Notes: generated by a model from the letters alone, not told the origin. 64,000 nt of DNA from Eucommia ulmoides (GCA_016647705.1 CM028339.1:16448803-16512802), one strand, 5' to 3'; counted from the stretch's first letter, positions 35,398-47,755 are shown. Made by a program: numbers and translations.

Positions 35398-36878
35398 TGG
35401 ACGCGACCATTTAAGATGCTCACATCTGACTTTACTCGCAAGCGCACGAGGTCAAGTTTTAGTATAGATGATCGTGAGATTAGATATAGTTCCACTGGGA
35501 AAGTGTAATTTAGTTGAATACTGTGATTTGCATAGCCTCATATTATCTCGACTTTTCAAGAATTGTTTATATTTTAATTAACAATTAAGATAAATGACAA
35601 CTATTAGGTTAATTCTAACTATATTAATTACCTAGGTATTGATTTTTTTCTCGTAATATATATTTGACTTCGTTTAGCTAGTTATAACGGTGTTTATCAT
35701 ATCCGACAATTTCTGTATTTATAACTTGCTCACTCCCTCTTTCGAGTGTAAAACGAATGAATATATGACTTCACATTGACACCGAGGTCCCCCTTGAACG
35801 TCTTTTCGAACACATAGTCACATGAGTCGTGAACCAACGTCATGGATTGCATACGTTCTAACGCCCGCCTAGGTCGTTAGAACATCGTGTTGTGTTTATC
35901 CTAATCCGAATCCAAGGTTACCTCTCTCGAGTGTCAAACCCCGTATTCTTTAATTATCTAAACTAGTATAATAACAAGAATAACGGTAAACACAATCGAA
36001 TTTTGATAAACAATCATCAAAGTAACATATATCAATCAACTAGTAATTACATGACGTACAACAACACCTAGATAATATATTATCTAATACTATATGATCC
36101 TAACCATATAAACATACAAAACAAGAGGGATTCAACATCATTAGATAATGAAAAGTAATTACAAAGATAAAAACAAAGTAAGAATGATCAAATCTGAGAG
36201 TGGAATGGTCCACAGTCGCCAAGGATCGGTTCGCAAATGTTTTGTCTTCTCAAATAATGAACCTCCTCTTCTTGCTCTCTCAAGAATGGCTAAAGAACCC
36301 TAAGCTAAGGTTAGGAATGTTTAACAACCGTTTCAGACGTTGGAGAGTGGTATTTATAGGCCTAAGGTTTCAAAAAGATCTAAAAATATCTTATTGTCTA
36401 TGCAGAGCTGATCGCCGTGGCGGTGGGTAAGTCAGTTTGTCCTTCGCTGTGGCGGTGGAGGAGGCGATGAACTTCAAGATTTTTCTGTCGTTTTACAACC
36501 TAGGCGATGGGAATCACCGCCTCGGCAGTAGAACAGTCTTCAAACTCTCTGATTGTTTAGTGCTGCGGTAGTGAAAACAATACCAACTTTCTATCGTTTC
36601 ACCGCCTAGGCAGTGAGACTTGTTCAATTTCAGCTCTCTCTGCACTCTCACCATTGCGGCGATGGCTTTCCCTCCACGGCGATGGCTAAGCTGTCCTAAA
36701 ACCTTGTATTTTTCCATCATTTCGTCGCCGTTTTCCCACTATTTCGCTCGTTTATAGCTTATTAACGTCCCTACACCTCAATTATATAAAAACTAACAAA
36801 AACAGAATTAAATATAACTAATTCATTAAAAAACTATCAAATCCGGCTTAGAGGTAGATAGTTATTTTCTACCTATCA
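35398..36878 (-). repeat. Left (3') LTR of element D
   Basis: Starts TGGACGCGACC and ends CTACCTATCA. GC dyads lie at 36,410-36,690 and a GGTATTTATAGG (minus-strand CCTATAAATACC) TATA box near 36,350. The adjacent AATACCCTCAAACTTGG is the complement of the Athila-type polypurine tract. Confidence 0.92.
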
Positions 36879-38688
36879 AATACCCTCAAACTTGGAATTT
36901 TGTTAGTCCTCGAGCAAAACACCCTAACACTAAATTAAACTAACTACCCTAATTAACTAACAACTAAACTAAAAATAAATAAACATTTACAAATAAGAAG
37001 TAAACACATGTGAGTTTCAAGTTCAATCGAAGAAACCAAGTGGTTCTTCCCTCAACAACCCGTAATCAGATCAAGTTAAGGAATAACACACACCAAGTGG
37101 TGTTCTAGAATTTCAACACTCAATATCAGTTAAAACCATTCTAGATCCATTTGAAATGTGTGTGTGTGAGAACTCAAATGTATAACTAATCAAGCACCGG
37201 ATTGGATTATTCAGTATCTAAGCTCATAACTTAAACTTTAAAAGATTTAGGAAAACCATATGCTTAACTGGGCTCAACTATCCACTAATATAGGTTTGGA
37301 CATTCATAGAGATCAATAGGGCTTGGTTTGGCTTTGAAGAACGACCAAGAGTATCGTAGGAATAGAAAACAAAAAATCGTTATAGATTGAACGATACCCG
37401 AGGCACAAATGCTTGTCGCTATATCACTCTCTCATAACCCCAGACGTTTAAAACACAACCCTGAACGAGAATTGAAGAACTTTGTATTCACTTATCACAA
37501 GAAACAGAATTAAAAACTATATTCACATAGTTGTTTTTTTTTTTTTTTTAAATTCAAGCACACTCCCAGACTTATTCGAATTTGTATAATTATTGGGGCA
37601 TGCAAAAAGAATTAAGAGACTAACAAGTGAATACTTTAATACTGAACCAATAAACTTTCGTCGAAACCCCGATCGCTCACTTCAAGTTAGCATTAGTTTA
37701 TGCTGCTTAATTTCACTCAATTTGAATCTAGGCTTAGCGACAATGGTTTGAAAAAATTTAATTGGATAAAGTATAAATATGCGTTCAAAATTGAAAAGTT
37801 TATGGCTTCGACAGGGGAACGAGAGAATAAATTTTTCAGATTAATTTCAAAAAGATTCAAGCGATAAAATTGAAGGCCTAAATCATGCCTCCGGAATTAC
37901 CTCACCTATAATTTCGCCTCAAGCCTCCCCCAATCAACTTCTAGATTTCTCATTTCTGTCATGAACTTATTACTGAATAATCGACATCAAATCATTCAAA
38001 TAATTATACATTGAGTCCATGCTATCGTGCAATTTAGGATCAAAATAATTTTTACCTAATCCACATGCTAAGCACACAAAACACACATGAATGGCATTAC
38101 CCCCAACCTCAATATACAATTAGGGGATAATTTTCATCATCAGGAAATAGTCTAGATGAACTCAGCAACTTACATGCAAAAACGACTTCATTCATTAACA
38201 TATCTACTCTAATATCTAAAAACTAGCATACATACTCTAACTAAACAGTACACATACATAAACAAAGATTAAAATACAACTTAACTAGAAATTAACATCT
38301 ACATATATATTAGAACGTCTACAAAGCGTAACTACGCATACATAAACATCCAAATATAATACATCAAAAACATTTGGTCAAATTTTTGTTCATCCTTCTC
38401 TACAAAAATAAAATAAAAAATAAAAAATAAAATGGATGAACACCATGGATAAACACCATAACACCCCCCCTCAAACTTAAACAAGGCAATGTCCCTACTG
38501 TCTAAGCAGCGAACCCAATTGTAATATATAGCATGCATTGAAAAATATTGGGTTGAAACACATACCTAGGAAATGAGACATAGAAGTCTCACCTCCTACT
38601 ATATTTCTAGGGAAACATCATCACCACCACTGCCGTGTGTGAAAGAGAATTGCAGTGGTTACGAAAGGTTAGGCGATATTTGCGGCAT
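36879..38688 (-). other. Non-coding 3' interior of element D
   Basis: Homologous to the interior of G. AT-rich, with T tracts near 37,530. No ORF was supported. Confidence 0.7.
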
Positions 38689-39786
38689 CTACGGAAAAGC
38701 ACTCATGTCATAGCTAAAATGCTCGCACATGAACCGGTGCACTTGATCATAATACTGCATGCATTGATCCCTGTAAGCCCTTAGCATGGTAATCCGAAGA
38801 TCCATATTATATTGTGCTTGTCGTAGAACACGATTATCAAGCTGAACATTCCGGATGTCTTGAGAAATATACTCCACATCACTCAGGGCCTGTCTGGGTG
38901 CCTCAGAAGCCGGGGCCTCAGAAAACCCTGCCTTATCCAGCCGACGTGCTTCCTCTCTTTCTTCGCCTTGCCCCGACGCTCTCTCTTTTCACATTCTGTT
39001 TATCGTTGATTGATCAAGTTGAGAGACAGGGGCCAACAAATTATCCACACTGATTACGACATCAGCTTGATGGAAAAGTTTAGTCAAGAAAGAGAGAAAA
39101 AGAAGACTTGCTTTTATCGTTCTGACGGCATGGAGAATCAACGAATATATCAAAGATCCAACATTAATCGGCTTCCCAGACTGGATGGCATAGAGCGTCA
39201 TAGCCCTTTCCTTTGATATATCAGAGTGATTAGATGTTGGAAGGAGATTCCCACAAATAAAATAGTGCCAAACCTTTGGAATCGGATCAAGGTATTTGGC
39301 TGGAAAGGTGGCTTGCTCCGGCCCTATAATAGTCCATTCGACGTTACCGGTTGTTAGGGCCCGGATAACGGTTTCCATAATCTCGGCATTATCTCCTCCT
39401 AGCTCTTGAGTTAGTGCCGGCGGTGCCATTGCTAATAGCACATTAAACCGAGCCGAATTGAAATTTATTAGGCGGCCTCAGACTCTTGTCTAGGTGTTCG
39501 TCCCTTCGACAATATTGGCATAGAACTCTCAGACTAGTGCTACGTTACCCAGGGGAGGCGATATGTAGAATCGCTCCCATCCCCTTCCTCGGATAATATT
39601 TCGAAACTCCATCGGAAGGGCCTCCAAAGGCCCAAATCTGTGTTGTTTAATGCAAGCCCAGTTTTGCTCATAACGGTTATAGTGTTCTTCCGCAATTTTA
39701 GACACAAATCTAGTTGAATCAAAATTCGGGATCGGCTCCGATGCTTCTCATCTCTTTGCCCTTTCGGAAGCCATTCTTTTTGGCAT
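38689..39786 (-). pseudogene. Second ORF of element D, Transposase_32-like plant transposon protein
   Basis: The minus strand starts MPKRMASERAKR at 39,786. It contains FVSKIAEEHYNRYEQNWA and the block YFICGNLLPTSNHSDISKER, followed by MTLYAIQSGKPINVGSLIY, which matches my recollection of the 'putative plant transposon protein' family (Pfam Transposase_32). The C-terminal 60 residues are Gln/Arg-rich and helical (RVLRQAQYNMDLRI). In-frame stops occur near the N-terminus (after RAKR) and around 39,530-39,500, so it is a pseudogene. The protein's role is unknown; the family is typically found inside plant retrotransposons. Confidence 0.75.
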
Positions 39787-40404
39787 AGTCCCTAGCAATC
39801 ACAGTCACAGAATAAAACAATGCAATCAAAATCGAATAACGTAAACCAATATAAAGAATCTAAACCGTCGAGAATACCCCCCATTCACAATTTAAAAATA
39901 CCAACCACGATGGTTTCACACAAATTCGACAATGTAGCTAGAAATCCATCTTCACACAACACAAACTTCATACCTAATGATAATCATCGCCAAAGATCAA
40001 GCATAAACCCAAAACTTTAAAAGAAAAATCACGAAACAGGGGCCTAAGGTTTTGGGCATACTCCAAATTCAACCATTTTTGAAATGTAGATGCAAATCAT
40101 CCTATAATTTCATCATAAACATGAAATATAAGTTGAAAAACACTTACTTAATAGAACAAATAGGATCAAATGGCCTGAAATGTGACGAAATTGCCCTCTT
40201 GGTTCGCAAACCCTAAAATTCCGAAAATGGGATTTGATGCTTGGATTTGGTGGATGATTTGAAGAGTAAATCTCTAATATGGAATGTGGAAGGTGATATT
40301 TTGGGTTTTGGAATGGTTTGGTAGGAGGAAACTAGAGAGTTTTTGGGATATTTGGGGTTAGAATTCGATCAAATGAAACAGGAACAAGTTTTTAATCGAA
40401 CAGA
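39787..40404 (-). other. Spacer between the dyad array and the second ORF of element D
   Basis: Leader-like AT-rich DNA of about 620 bp upstream of the second ORF of D. No coding sequence recognised. Confidence 0.6.
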
Positions 40405-40575
40405 GGCTTCATCGCTGCGGCGGTGGGATTTACCGCTGTAACGGTGAAGCATTTTTAAAGACCAAAATTTTCTGTCGTGTCACTGCCGTGGCGGTGGGAT
40501 TCTTCGCTATAGCGGTGAATCGTTTTGCTGAGAAATGACATTCTGTATTTTTCAACGTCGCGACGGTGAGCTTTT
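40405..40575. promoter_or_regulatory. Internal array of GC-rich dyads in element D
   Basis: Five or so dyad-like sequences in 170 bp: TCGCTGCGGCGGTGGG, TACCGCTGTAACGGTGA, CACTGCCGTGGCGGTGG, TTCGCTATAGCGGTGAA and CAACGTCGCGACGGTGA. They use the same half-site (CACCGC/GCGGTG) as the U3 arrays of the LTRs. The array lies between gag and the second ORF, on the 5' side of the latter. It might act as a second promoter-proximal element; this is inference. Confidence 0.6.
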
Positions 40576-40799
40576 GCTGATTCTCTTCATTTTTTTCAAC
40601 AAAACTCATCACCACTTGCTTCCACTTCGCTATTTCAATGATTTTTAAGTTCAAAACACAACCCTGAATATCTGTACTCCTAGATTCACCACCAAATTCG
40701 TTCCAAGATCTTTTTGGCCTCCAAAAAATAATTAATAGCAAAAATTGGACAAGTTTCATACCCTCGGAGATATATCAAAAAGATTTGCTTGATTTAACA

Positions 40800-42252
40800 T
40801 CCCTATCTGGACTTGATTTCCCTGATTTAACGTCCCTCACTGGACTTTCATTGCCTCGGGTTAATTTCCGTATTACTTGGAAACTTTCTTATGGATTGAT
40901 CCTTAACAACACTTGAAATTTGACCGAGTTGAGTTTCCGAAGTTTTCACGATTGCATTCGTGTTCGTACACGTGGTCTCAATCACATCAAGCCTTGCCTC
41001 ATGTTGGTTAAGCCGGCTATGCGTCTCACGCACAATTGTATGAGTCTCCTTCATGAAAGAACCCAACACTTCATCCAAGTTTGGCTTTTGATTAGGAATT
41101 GGAGGCTATTGCATTTGATGATTTTCCTGCATTGGAAATCCTTGAGCTTGAGTCCCATATCCAGTCGGTGGCCTCAACGTGGTCTGATTGTTCGCATATG
41201 AAAAGTTTTTATGATTGCGAAGCCCTGGATTGTAATGAGTTGGAATGTTGTGGCGGGCCTGAAAGTATAGGCTCGATTGTTCAGAAAGGACATTCCTCAA
41301 ACTCATTATCCAATCCGGTTTGAGAACTGTTTGCAAAATTCTCATCTCCATGACTTGACGAAGCACCCTTAGTAGACAAAGAGACCAATTGATCCGAGAG
41401 TTTGGTGACTTTGGCCGATAAGGTTGCAAGATGATCAGATTCTTGAATGGAAGAGACCATTTTTCCCGTGTTCCTCTCGATTGGCCACTGGTAGTTATTG
41501 GCCGCCATTTCTTCTAACAATGCATTTGCTTCAGTTGGGGTTTTGGATAGAAACGATTTTCTAGAGGCAGCATCAACAATTGTTCTTATTTGACTGTCCA
41601 ACCCGTTGTAAAAGAGTTAGGTTTGAAACAAATCCTGATATCTGTGTTGAGGGCACCTACGCAATATGTCTTTAAACCTCTCCCACACTTCAAACAATGG
41701 CTCATAATCCCTTTGACGAAACTGCGCAATCTCACCGCGGAGTTGAGAAGTCTTTGAAGGCAGGAAAAACTTAGTGAGGAACCTTTGAGCAAGGTCTTCC
41801 CAAGTCTTAATGCTTCCTGGCTGAATAGATTGAAACCAACCCCGTGCTCTATCACGAAGTGAGAATGAAAATAACCGCAACTGGATTACATCATCCGCAA
41901 CACCGTTAATCTTCATTGTATTACAAATCTCTAGAAAAGTAGTTAAATGTACATTGAGATCCTCGTGCAAATTTCCACCGTACTAGTTTTGTTGCACCAT
42001 ATTAATGAGAGCAGGCTTAAGTTCAAAGTTGTTAGCCTAAATGGGTTACCTCCGTATGCCTGATAAATTCTCCAGCATCAATGGTCTATAATAATCCCGA
42101 ATGACTCGTTGTGGGCAATCTGGTTCCGGAGGTTGGAGTGCCTGCGACACCGGCGGTTGCTGAACATTTTCACCTCCACCGGCCATAATAGAAGTTTGAT
42201 TTTCTCTCTTTTTCCGTAACCTTTGACTACGCCGCATGCATTGCTCAGTCAT
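40800..42252 (-). pseudogene. Element D gag (Athila type)
   Basis: The minus strand starts MTEQCMRRSQRLRKKR and continues, through a stop and frameshifts, into the retrotransposon gag domain: EDLNVHLTTFLEICNTMKIN, then LRLFSFSLRDRARGWFQS, TWEDLAQRFLTKFFLPSKTS and YEPLFEVWERFKDILRRCP. Next come VDAASRKSFLSKTPTEANAL and LLEEMAANNYQW, which are characteristic of Athila-lineage gag. The reading then decays with no protease motif. Confidence 0.85.
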
Positions 42253-42359
42253 AACAAATAAATCAAATAAACAAATGAATTGAATGAAAATAAAACAAAA
42301 GAATTATCGTGATTAATCTTCAACCACTTGGTCATAATATCAACCAAATTAAGACACAT

Positions 42360-42376
42360 CCCCGGCAACGATGCCA
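42360..42376 (-). other. Primer-binding site of element D
   Basis: The minus strand reads TGGCATCGTTGCCGGGG, which is the tRNA-Asp-type site TGGCGCCGTTGCCGGGG with GC changed to AT at two adjacent positions. Confidence 0.85.
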
Positions 42377-42381
42377 AAAAC

Positions 42382-43868
42382 TCGGACGCGGCCATTTAAG
42401 ACGCTCACATCTAACTTTATGCGCAAGCGCACGAGGTCAAGTTTTAGTATAGATGATCATGAGATCAGATATCGTTCCACTGGGGAAGCGTAATTTAGTT
42501 GAATACTGTGATTTTCATAGCCTCATATTATCTCGACTTTTCAAGAATTGTTTGTATTTTAATTAACAATTAAGATAAATGACAACTATTAGGTTAGTTC
42601 TAACTATATTAATTACCTAGGTATTGATTTCTTTCACGTAATACATATTTGACCTCGTTTAGTTAGCTATAACAGTGTTTATCCTATCCGACAATCTTTA
42701 TAACTATAACTCACTCACTCCCTCTTCCGAGTGTAAAGTGAACGAATATATGACTTCGCGTTGACGTCGAGGTCTCCCTTGAACATCTTTTCAAACACAT
42801 AGTCACATGAGTCGTGAACCAACATCATGGATTGCACATGTTCTAACGCCCTCCCTGGTCGTTAGAACGTCGCGTTGTGTTTACCGTAGTCCGAATCCGG
42901 GTTACCTCTCCCAAGTGTCAAACCCTTTATTCTCTAATTATCTAAACTAGCATAATAACAATAATAACGGTAAATACAATTGGATTTTGATAAACAACCA
43001 TCAAAGTAACATATATTCAATCAACTAATAATTACATGACGTACAACAACACCTAGATAATATTTATCTAATACTATATGATCCTAACCATATAATCATA
43101 CAAAATAAGAGGGATTCAATATCATTAGATAATGAAAAGTAATTACAAAGATAAAAATAAAGTAAGAACGATCAAATCTGATAGTGGAATGGTCCACAAT
43201 CGCTAAGGATCGATCTGCAAATGTTTCGTCTTCTCAAATGATGAACTTCATCTTCTTGCTCTCTCAAGAATGGCTAAAAAACCCTAAGCTAAGGTTAGGA
43301 ACGTTTAACAACCGTTTCAGATGTTGGAGAGTGGTATTTATAGGCCTAAGGTTTCAAAAAGATCTAAAAATATCTTCCTGTCTGTACAGAGCTGACTGCC
43401 GCGGCAGTGGGTTAGTCGGTTTGTCCTTCGCTGCGGCGGTGAACTTCAGAATCTTTCTGTCGTTTCACCGCCTAGGCGGTGGAATAGTCTTCAAACTCTC
43501 TGATCATTCAGCATCGCGGTGGTGGGGATCAACGTTGTGACGGTGAAAACAACACCAACTCTCTGTCGTTTCACCGCCAAGGTGGTGGGAATCACCGCCT
43601 AGGTGGTGAGACTTGTTCAATTTCAGCTCTCTCTTCACTCTCACCACAGCGGTGGCTTTCTCGCCTCGGCGATGGCTAAGCTATCCTGAAACCTTATATT
43701 TTTCCATCATTTTTTTACCGTTTTCCCACCATTTCGTTCGTTTATAGCTCGTTAACGTCCCTACACCTGAATTATATAAAAACTAATAAAAACACAATTA
43801 AATATAACTAATTCACTCGAAAACTATCAAATTAAGCTTAGAAGTAGATAGGTATTTTCTACCTATCA
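42382..43868 (-). repeat. Right (5') LTR of element D
   Basis: Aligns with the left LTR, with roughly 8% differences in the first 150 bp by eye. It begins TCGGACGCG where the left LTR has TGGACGCG, and ends CTACCTATCA before the ACCAT duplication. Confidence 0.92.
43333..43672 (-). promoter_or_regulatory. U3 dyad array and TATA box of the 5' LTR of D
   Basis: Seven or more GC-rich dyads between 43,388 and 43,672. They include the perfect palindromes ACTGCCGCGGCAGT (43,395-43,408) and CACCGCCTAGGCGGTG (43,466-43,481), and the near-perfect CACCGCCTAGGTGGTG (43,593-43,608). In element orientation they lie about 45-330 bp upstream of CCTATAAATACC (43,333-43,344), the likely TATA box. Confidence 0.7.
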
Positions 43869-45640
43869 ACCATCAATTGGGAGTCAAATTTCACCTCCAA
43901 ATGTTGGGCCCCCATTTTCCTTGCAAGAGTCAACCCAATAATTACAGCTTCGTACTCAGCTTCATTATTGGAGGTCTGAAAATCGAGTTGTACTGCTTTC
44001 TCAATCTGATCACCTTCGGGCATTTGCAGGACTATTCTTACACTACACCATTTCATGTTTGAAACACCGTCAACCCATAACTTCCACGGAGTAACGGTTA
44101 GAAAAGTCGCTTCCTCGTTCATTGGAGGGGTCAGTTCAGCAATGAAGTCAGCCAGGGCTTATCCTTTGATTGTCGCTCTAGGCTTGTACTTGATGAATAA
44201 TTCACTAAGTTCCACAGCCCATTTTATAAGGCGATTAGAAGCTTCTGGCCTGTGCATTACTGCTCAGAGTGGGTACAAGGTCAGTGAATTAATCACATGC
44301 TCCTGAAAATATGGTCTAAGCTTCATTGTTGCAATTACCAGAGCCAATGCCAGCTTTTCCAACTCCTTATAACGAGTTTCTACTAGAACTAATGATTTGC
44401 CGATGTAGTACACCGGTCTTTCCCCTCCTACGAGTTCTTGGACCAGTGCAACACTCAATGCTACCGATGTCACCTCCAAATAAAGGTTCAGCTCTTCTCC
44501 TGGGTTTACTTTGGCCAACGTATCCACTGAGACCAAGTATTCTTTGATGGATTAAAGGGCCTGCTCACAGTCATCATCCCACTGAAATGTTTTATTTTCC
44601 TTCAAAATCTTGAAGAAAGAGGCATACCTATCAGTAAATTTCGAGATGAATCTGTTCAGCGCTGCTAGTCTACCAATCAACACCTGAACTTCTCTTATGG
44701 TTGTAGGATATTTTAAATTTTTTACAATTTCTATCTGTCCAGAATCCACCATGATGTCAGATTGGTTAACCACAAAACCCAGGAACTTGCCAGATGTGAT
44801 ACCAAAAACACACTTTTCAGGGTTCAATTTCATGTTATACTTTCTCAGAATAGCAAAAGCCTCAGCCACATAGCTAAGGTAATCCTCATGCCTGGAGATT
44901 TTGACAAGCATATCGTCTATATAGACTTCTATGGTGGCCCCAATTTGATATTTGAAAATGAGGTTCACCAACCGCTGGTAAGTAGCTCCTGCATTTCTTA
45001 AACCGAATGGAATTATATTATAACAGTAAGTACCTTTTGGTGTAATAAATGACGTTCCTTCTTCGTTCAGCTGATCCATACGGATCTAATTGTAGCCTGT
45101 ATAAGCATCCATTATGGTCAAGCGTTGGTGCCCAACTGCAACATCGACCATCTAGTCTATCCTCGGTATATGATAGCAGTCTTTTAGGCATACTTGATTA
45201 AAATCAGTGAAGTCCACACACATTTTACACTTTTCATTTTTCTTTTTAACTAGAATTGGATTGGCCAACCATCTTGGGTACATCACTTTCCTTATGTGGC
45301 CAATGGAGAGTAGTCTCTTCACTTCGACTTCAATCACTTGTTCTTTCTCAAGACTGAAGGTCCTCATTTTCTGCCGTACTAGAGGGTATAACCTAGAAAT
45401 ATCTAGGCAATGTACTGCAATGTCTGGACTCATTCCTTCCATATCTTCAAAAGCCCAGGCGAAAACATCTAAGTTCTTTTGGAGCAACTCACTGATCTCA
45501 GTGGCCTCAGTCTGGCTTAATGATCCTCCAATCATAAGCTTCTGAATCCCTTCATCGAAGGTAATCTGTTTCACTTGCTCGACGGGCTGAATCACACTTG
45601 CGTATTCTCTGAAATCATCAATTTCTCGTGTCTGCTGAAC
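43869..45640 (-). pseudogene. Element B pol: reverse transcriptase and RNase H regions
   Basis: In minus-strand order: an N-terminal segment (LLQKNLDVFAWAFEDMEGM), RT blocks (NPILVKKKNEKCKMCVDFTD, then IPFGLRNAGATYQRLVN) and the catalytic EVYIDDMLVK, intact here. LNPEKCVFGITSGKFLGFVV and GRLAALNRFIS follow. Next comes the first RNase H (ELNLYLEVTSVALSVALV, TRYKELEKLALAL), then the connection and second RNase H (WKLWVDGVSN, NNEAEYEAVIIGL, FDSQLMV), cut at 43,873 by element D. Stops between 45,080 and 45,152 and after RH1 disable it. Confidence 0.9.
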
Positions 45641-45649
45641 TACTCCCTA

Positions 45650-46080
45650 GACCTTCTTTGATTGCTATAAGGGTGTACCCCTGCCATTCATTGCTACGAC
45701 AAAACATTGCCTTGTGGCCACTTGATCACCTCTTATCATTGCCACAGAACCATCCCTTGTGTACTTGACACATTGGTGGTACGTCGATGCAACAGCCCTC
45801 ATTGCATGTAACCATAAACGTCTACGCATTGTAATGTAGGGTAACACTGAGTCCACCACCATGAACTCCGTGGATTTCGTGTATCCCTGTTCTTTTTTGT
45901 TGGAGGTAATAGACAAAGTGATCTTTTCACATGGCAATGTGAGACCGCCATTAAATCCTACCGTAACGGTTTGTGTAGAAATGATGTTCGAACTTAGTAC
46001 TCCCATCTGTTTCAAAGTAATGACAAAGATACTATTAGCAGAACTACCATTATCAATCAGGATCCGTCTAACCCAGTAGC
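45650..46080 (-). pseudogene. Element B protease
   Basis: The minus strand reads LIDNGSSANSIF (retroviral-type aspartic protease active site, here DNG) followed by MGVLSSNIISTQTVTVGFNG and the downstream AVASTYHQCVKYTRDG block typical of Tat-type elements. It lies between gag and RT, as expected in gag-pro-pol order. Confidence 0.85.
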
Positions 46081-46149
46081 TTGAGATCCACAGAGTAATG
46101 ACCAGGGCATCCTCATGTAAGTGAACAATCCCTTTTCAATCCTCCTCCG

Positions 46150-47710
46150 AAAAAGTAATGATTGGTCTTGGATTTGTTGTCACCACCATTGTTTCTCCAA
46201 AGAATCACTCCAATGATGTTTCGTGGACCTTACTTTCACGTTCTCGATTGTACTCTCCATTGGTTGGCCCAACAGAATTTATCATGAAAATTACTTCACG
46301 GTTCTCTCTGGGATGCTCTTTTTTTCGTTCTTTTTCATGATGTTCCTCGTGACAGCCCTCATTTCTGGGTCTCTTCTTATCCCTTAGGCATTCTTGTAGA
46401 TAATTGCGCAACTGACCCATATCCGCTAAACGCTTGATCTTCTTTTTGAGCTCCCAGCAATCATTTGTATCATGACCATGACCCCTATGGAAACCACAAT
46501 ACTTAAACCTATTCTTTCTGTTGGATTTGGTAGTCTGCCTGGGAGGCCACTGAATTACTTCAGAGGCGTATATCTCATGCACGATTCTTGAGATCGGCAT
46601 TTGCAAACCAGGTAGGTTTGGCTCTTGTTGAGCTTTTGATCTGGAATTCGAACTCCTAACTCGATCTTTACGCTTGTCCGCTGTGCTGGCTTTCGTCTTG
46701 CTGCCATCCTTATCACTCTGTTTGGGATGATCTTTGAAAGATCCCATGCCTTCTCTAGTGAGTTTGACGTCCTCCAATTTCATGTAGGGTTTGACTTTTT
46801 TCATCAACTCTAACACAATTTAGGGACTCTTCTTAGTTAAGGAGTCTTGAAAACGGCCAAGACGTAACCTTGAGGTGAATGAATTAATGAAGAGGGTATC
46901 ACAACCCTCAATACACGTCAATTCCTCATTAAACCGAATCATACACTGGAGCAGAGTTTCTCCTTTCTCTTAACACAAGGCGAGCAGGAAATCAGGACCC
47001 TTCATTAACCTTTGACATGTTATGAAATGGTTGATAAACATCTTTCCAAACTCCTTGAACGACGTGATAGAGTTTAGAGGGAGTGTATGCAACCATTTGA
47101 GGGTTGAGCGCTTCAACATGGTAGCGAAAGCTCTGCAGAGTATGAAGTCACTCGAATCATAAAGATTCATTACATACTTGAACTAGCGAATATGGTCCAC
47201 ATGATCTGCTTTCCCATCATACTTCTCAAACTTTGTGGGATCAAACTTTTCGAAAAGCGAGACATCTAGGATATCTGGAGAGAAAGGCATCTCGATGCCT
47301 TTCAACAACGTGTCTAGTTCATCCAAAGACTGACCTCTTTCCACTTTACTTTTGATGTGTTGATGTGAATCAAAAGTCTCAGCTTGTATCTCATTGAGCA
47401 GGTCGCTCTTCATAAGAGTAAGGATTAGCATACCCAGGAGACCCTACTTATTCTACAACTTTATGGTTTGCTGTTGGGGATTGCGACCTGCTGCCAACAA
47501 TTATCCTCGCCATGTATTTGATCGTCTCGACCATCTCAGTCATTTTTGCAGTAAGAGCATCAATCTTTGCAATAGTGTCTAGCACGGTCGGTGGAGGATC
47601 AGTCTGAACCTCCCCTACTGTTCCATAGGAGCTTCTGCGTCGGTTGGTGGCGGCAAGTCATTGCTCCGACTCATTACTGTTGCTCTTGTTCGTTGCTGCC
47701 TCATAGCCAT
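46150..47710 (-). pseudogene. Element B gag
   Basis: Starts MAMRQQRTRATVMSRSNDLP at 47,710, about 30 bp inside the primer-binding site. The gag core is FEKFDPTKFEKYDGKADHVD, then CRAFATMLKRSTLKWLHTLP and FGKMFINHFI. The RNA-binding segment FKYCGFHRGHGHDTNDCWEL (Cys-His-His-Cys) is of the Tat/Ogre kind and is followed by a charged KKIKRLADMGQLRNYLQE helix. Stops at several places make it a pseudogene. Confidence 0.88.
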
Positions 47711-47735
47711 GATAGAAAGCTTTTTATGTTAGCGT

Positions 47736-47753
47736 TTCCCATAGATAGCGCCA
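47736..47753 (-). other. Primer-binding site region of element B
   Basis: The minus strand reads TGGCGCTATCTATGGGAA, directly inside the 5' LTR. The corresponding site in C is TGGCGCCGTCGTGGGAA. The priming tRNA was not assigned. Confidence 0.7.
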
Positions 47754-47755
47754 AT

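Larger units (their letters stand above)
35398..43868 (-). mobile_element. Element D: pol-less Athila-like LTR retrotransposon, 8,471 bp
   Basis: Two LTRs of about 1.48 kb, a tRNA-Asp-type primer-binding site beside the right LTR, and an exact 5-bp duplication ACCAT (35,393-35,397 and 43,869-43,873). The 5.5-kb interior holds an Athila-type gag and a second same-strand ORF of the Transposase_32 type. There is no protease, RT, RNase H or integrase, so the element is non-autonomous. It interrupts the second RNase H of B between the DSQLMV and NQINGLF segments. Confidence 0.93.
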
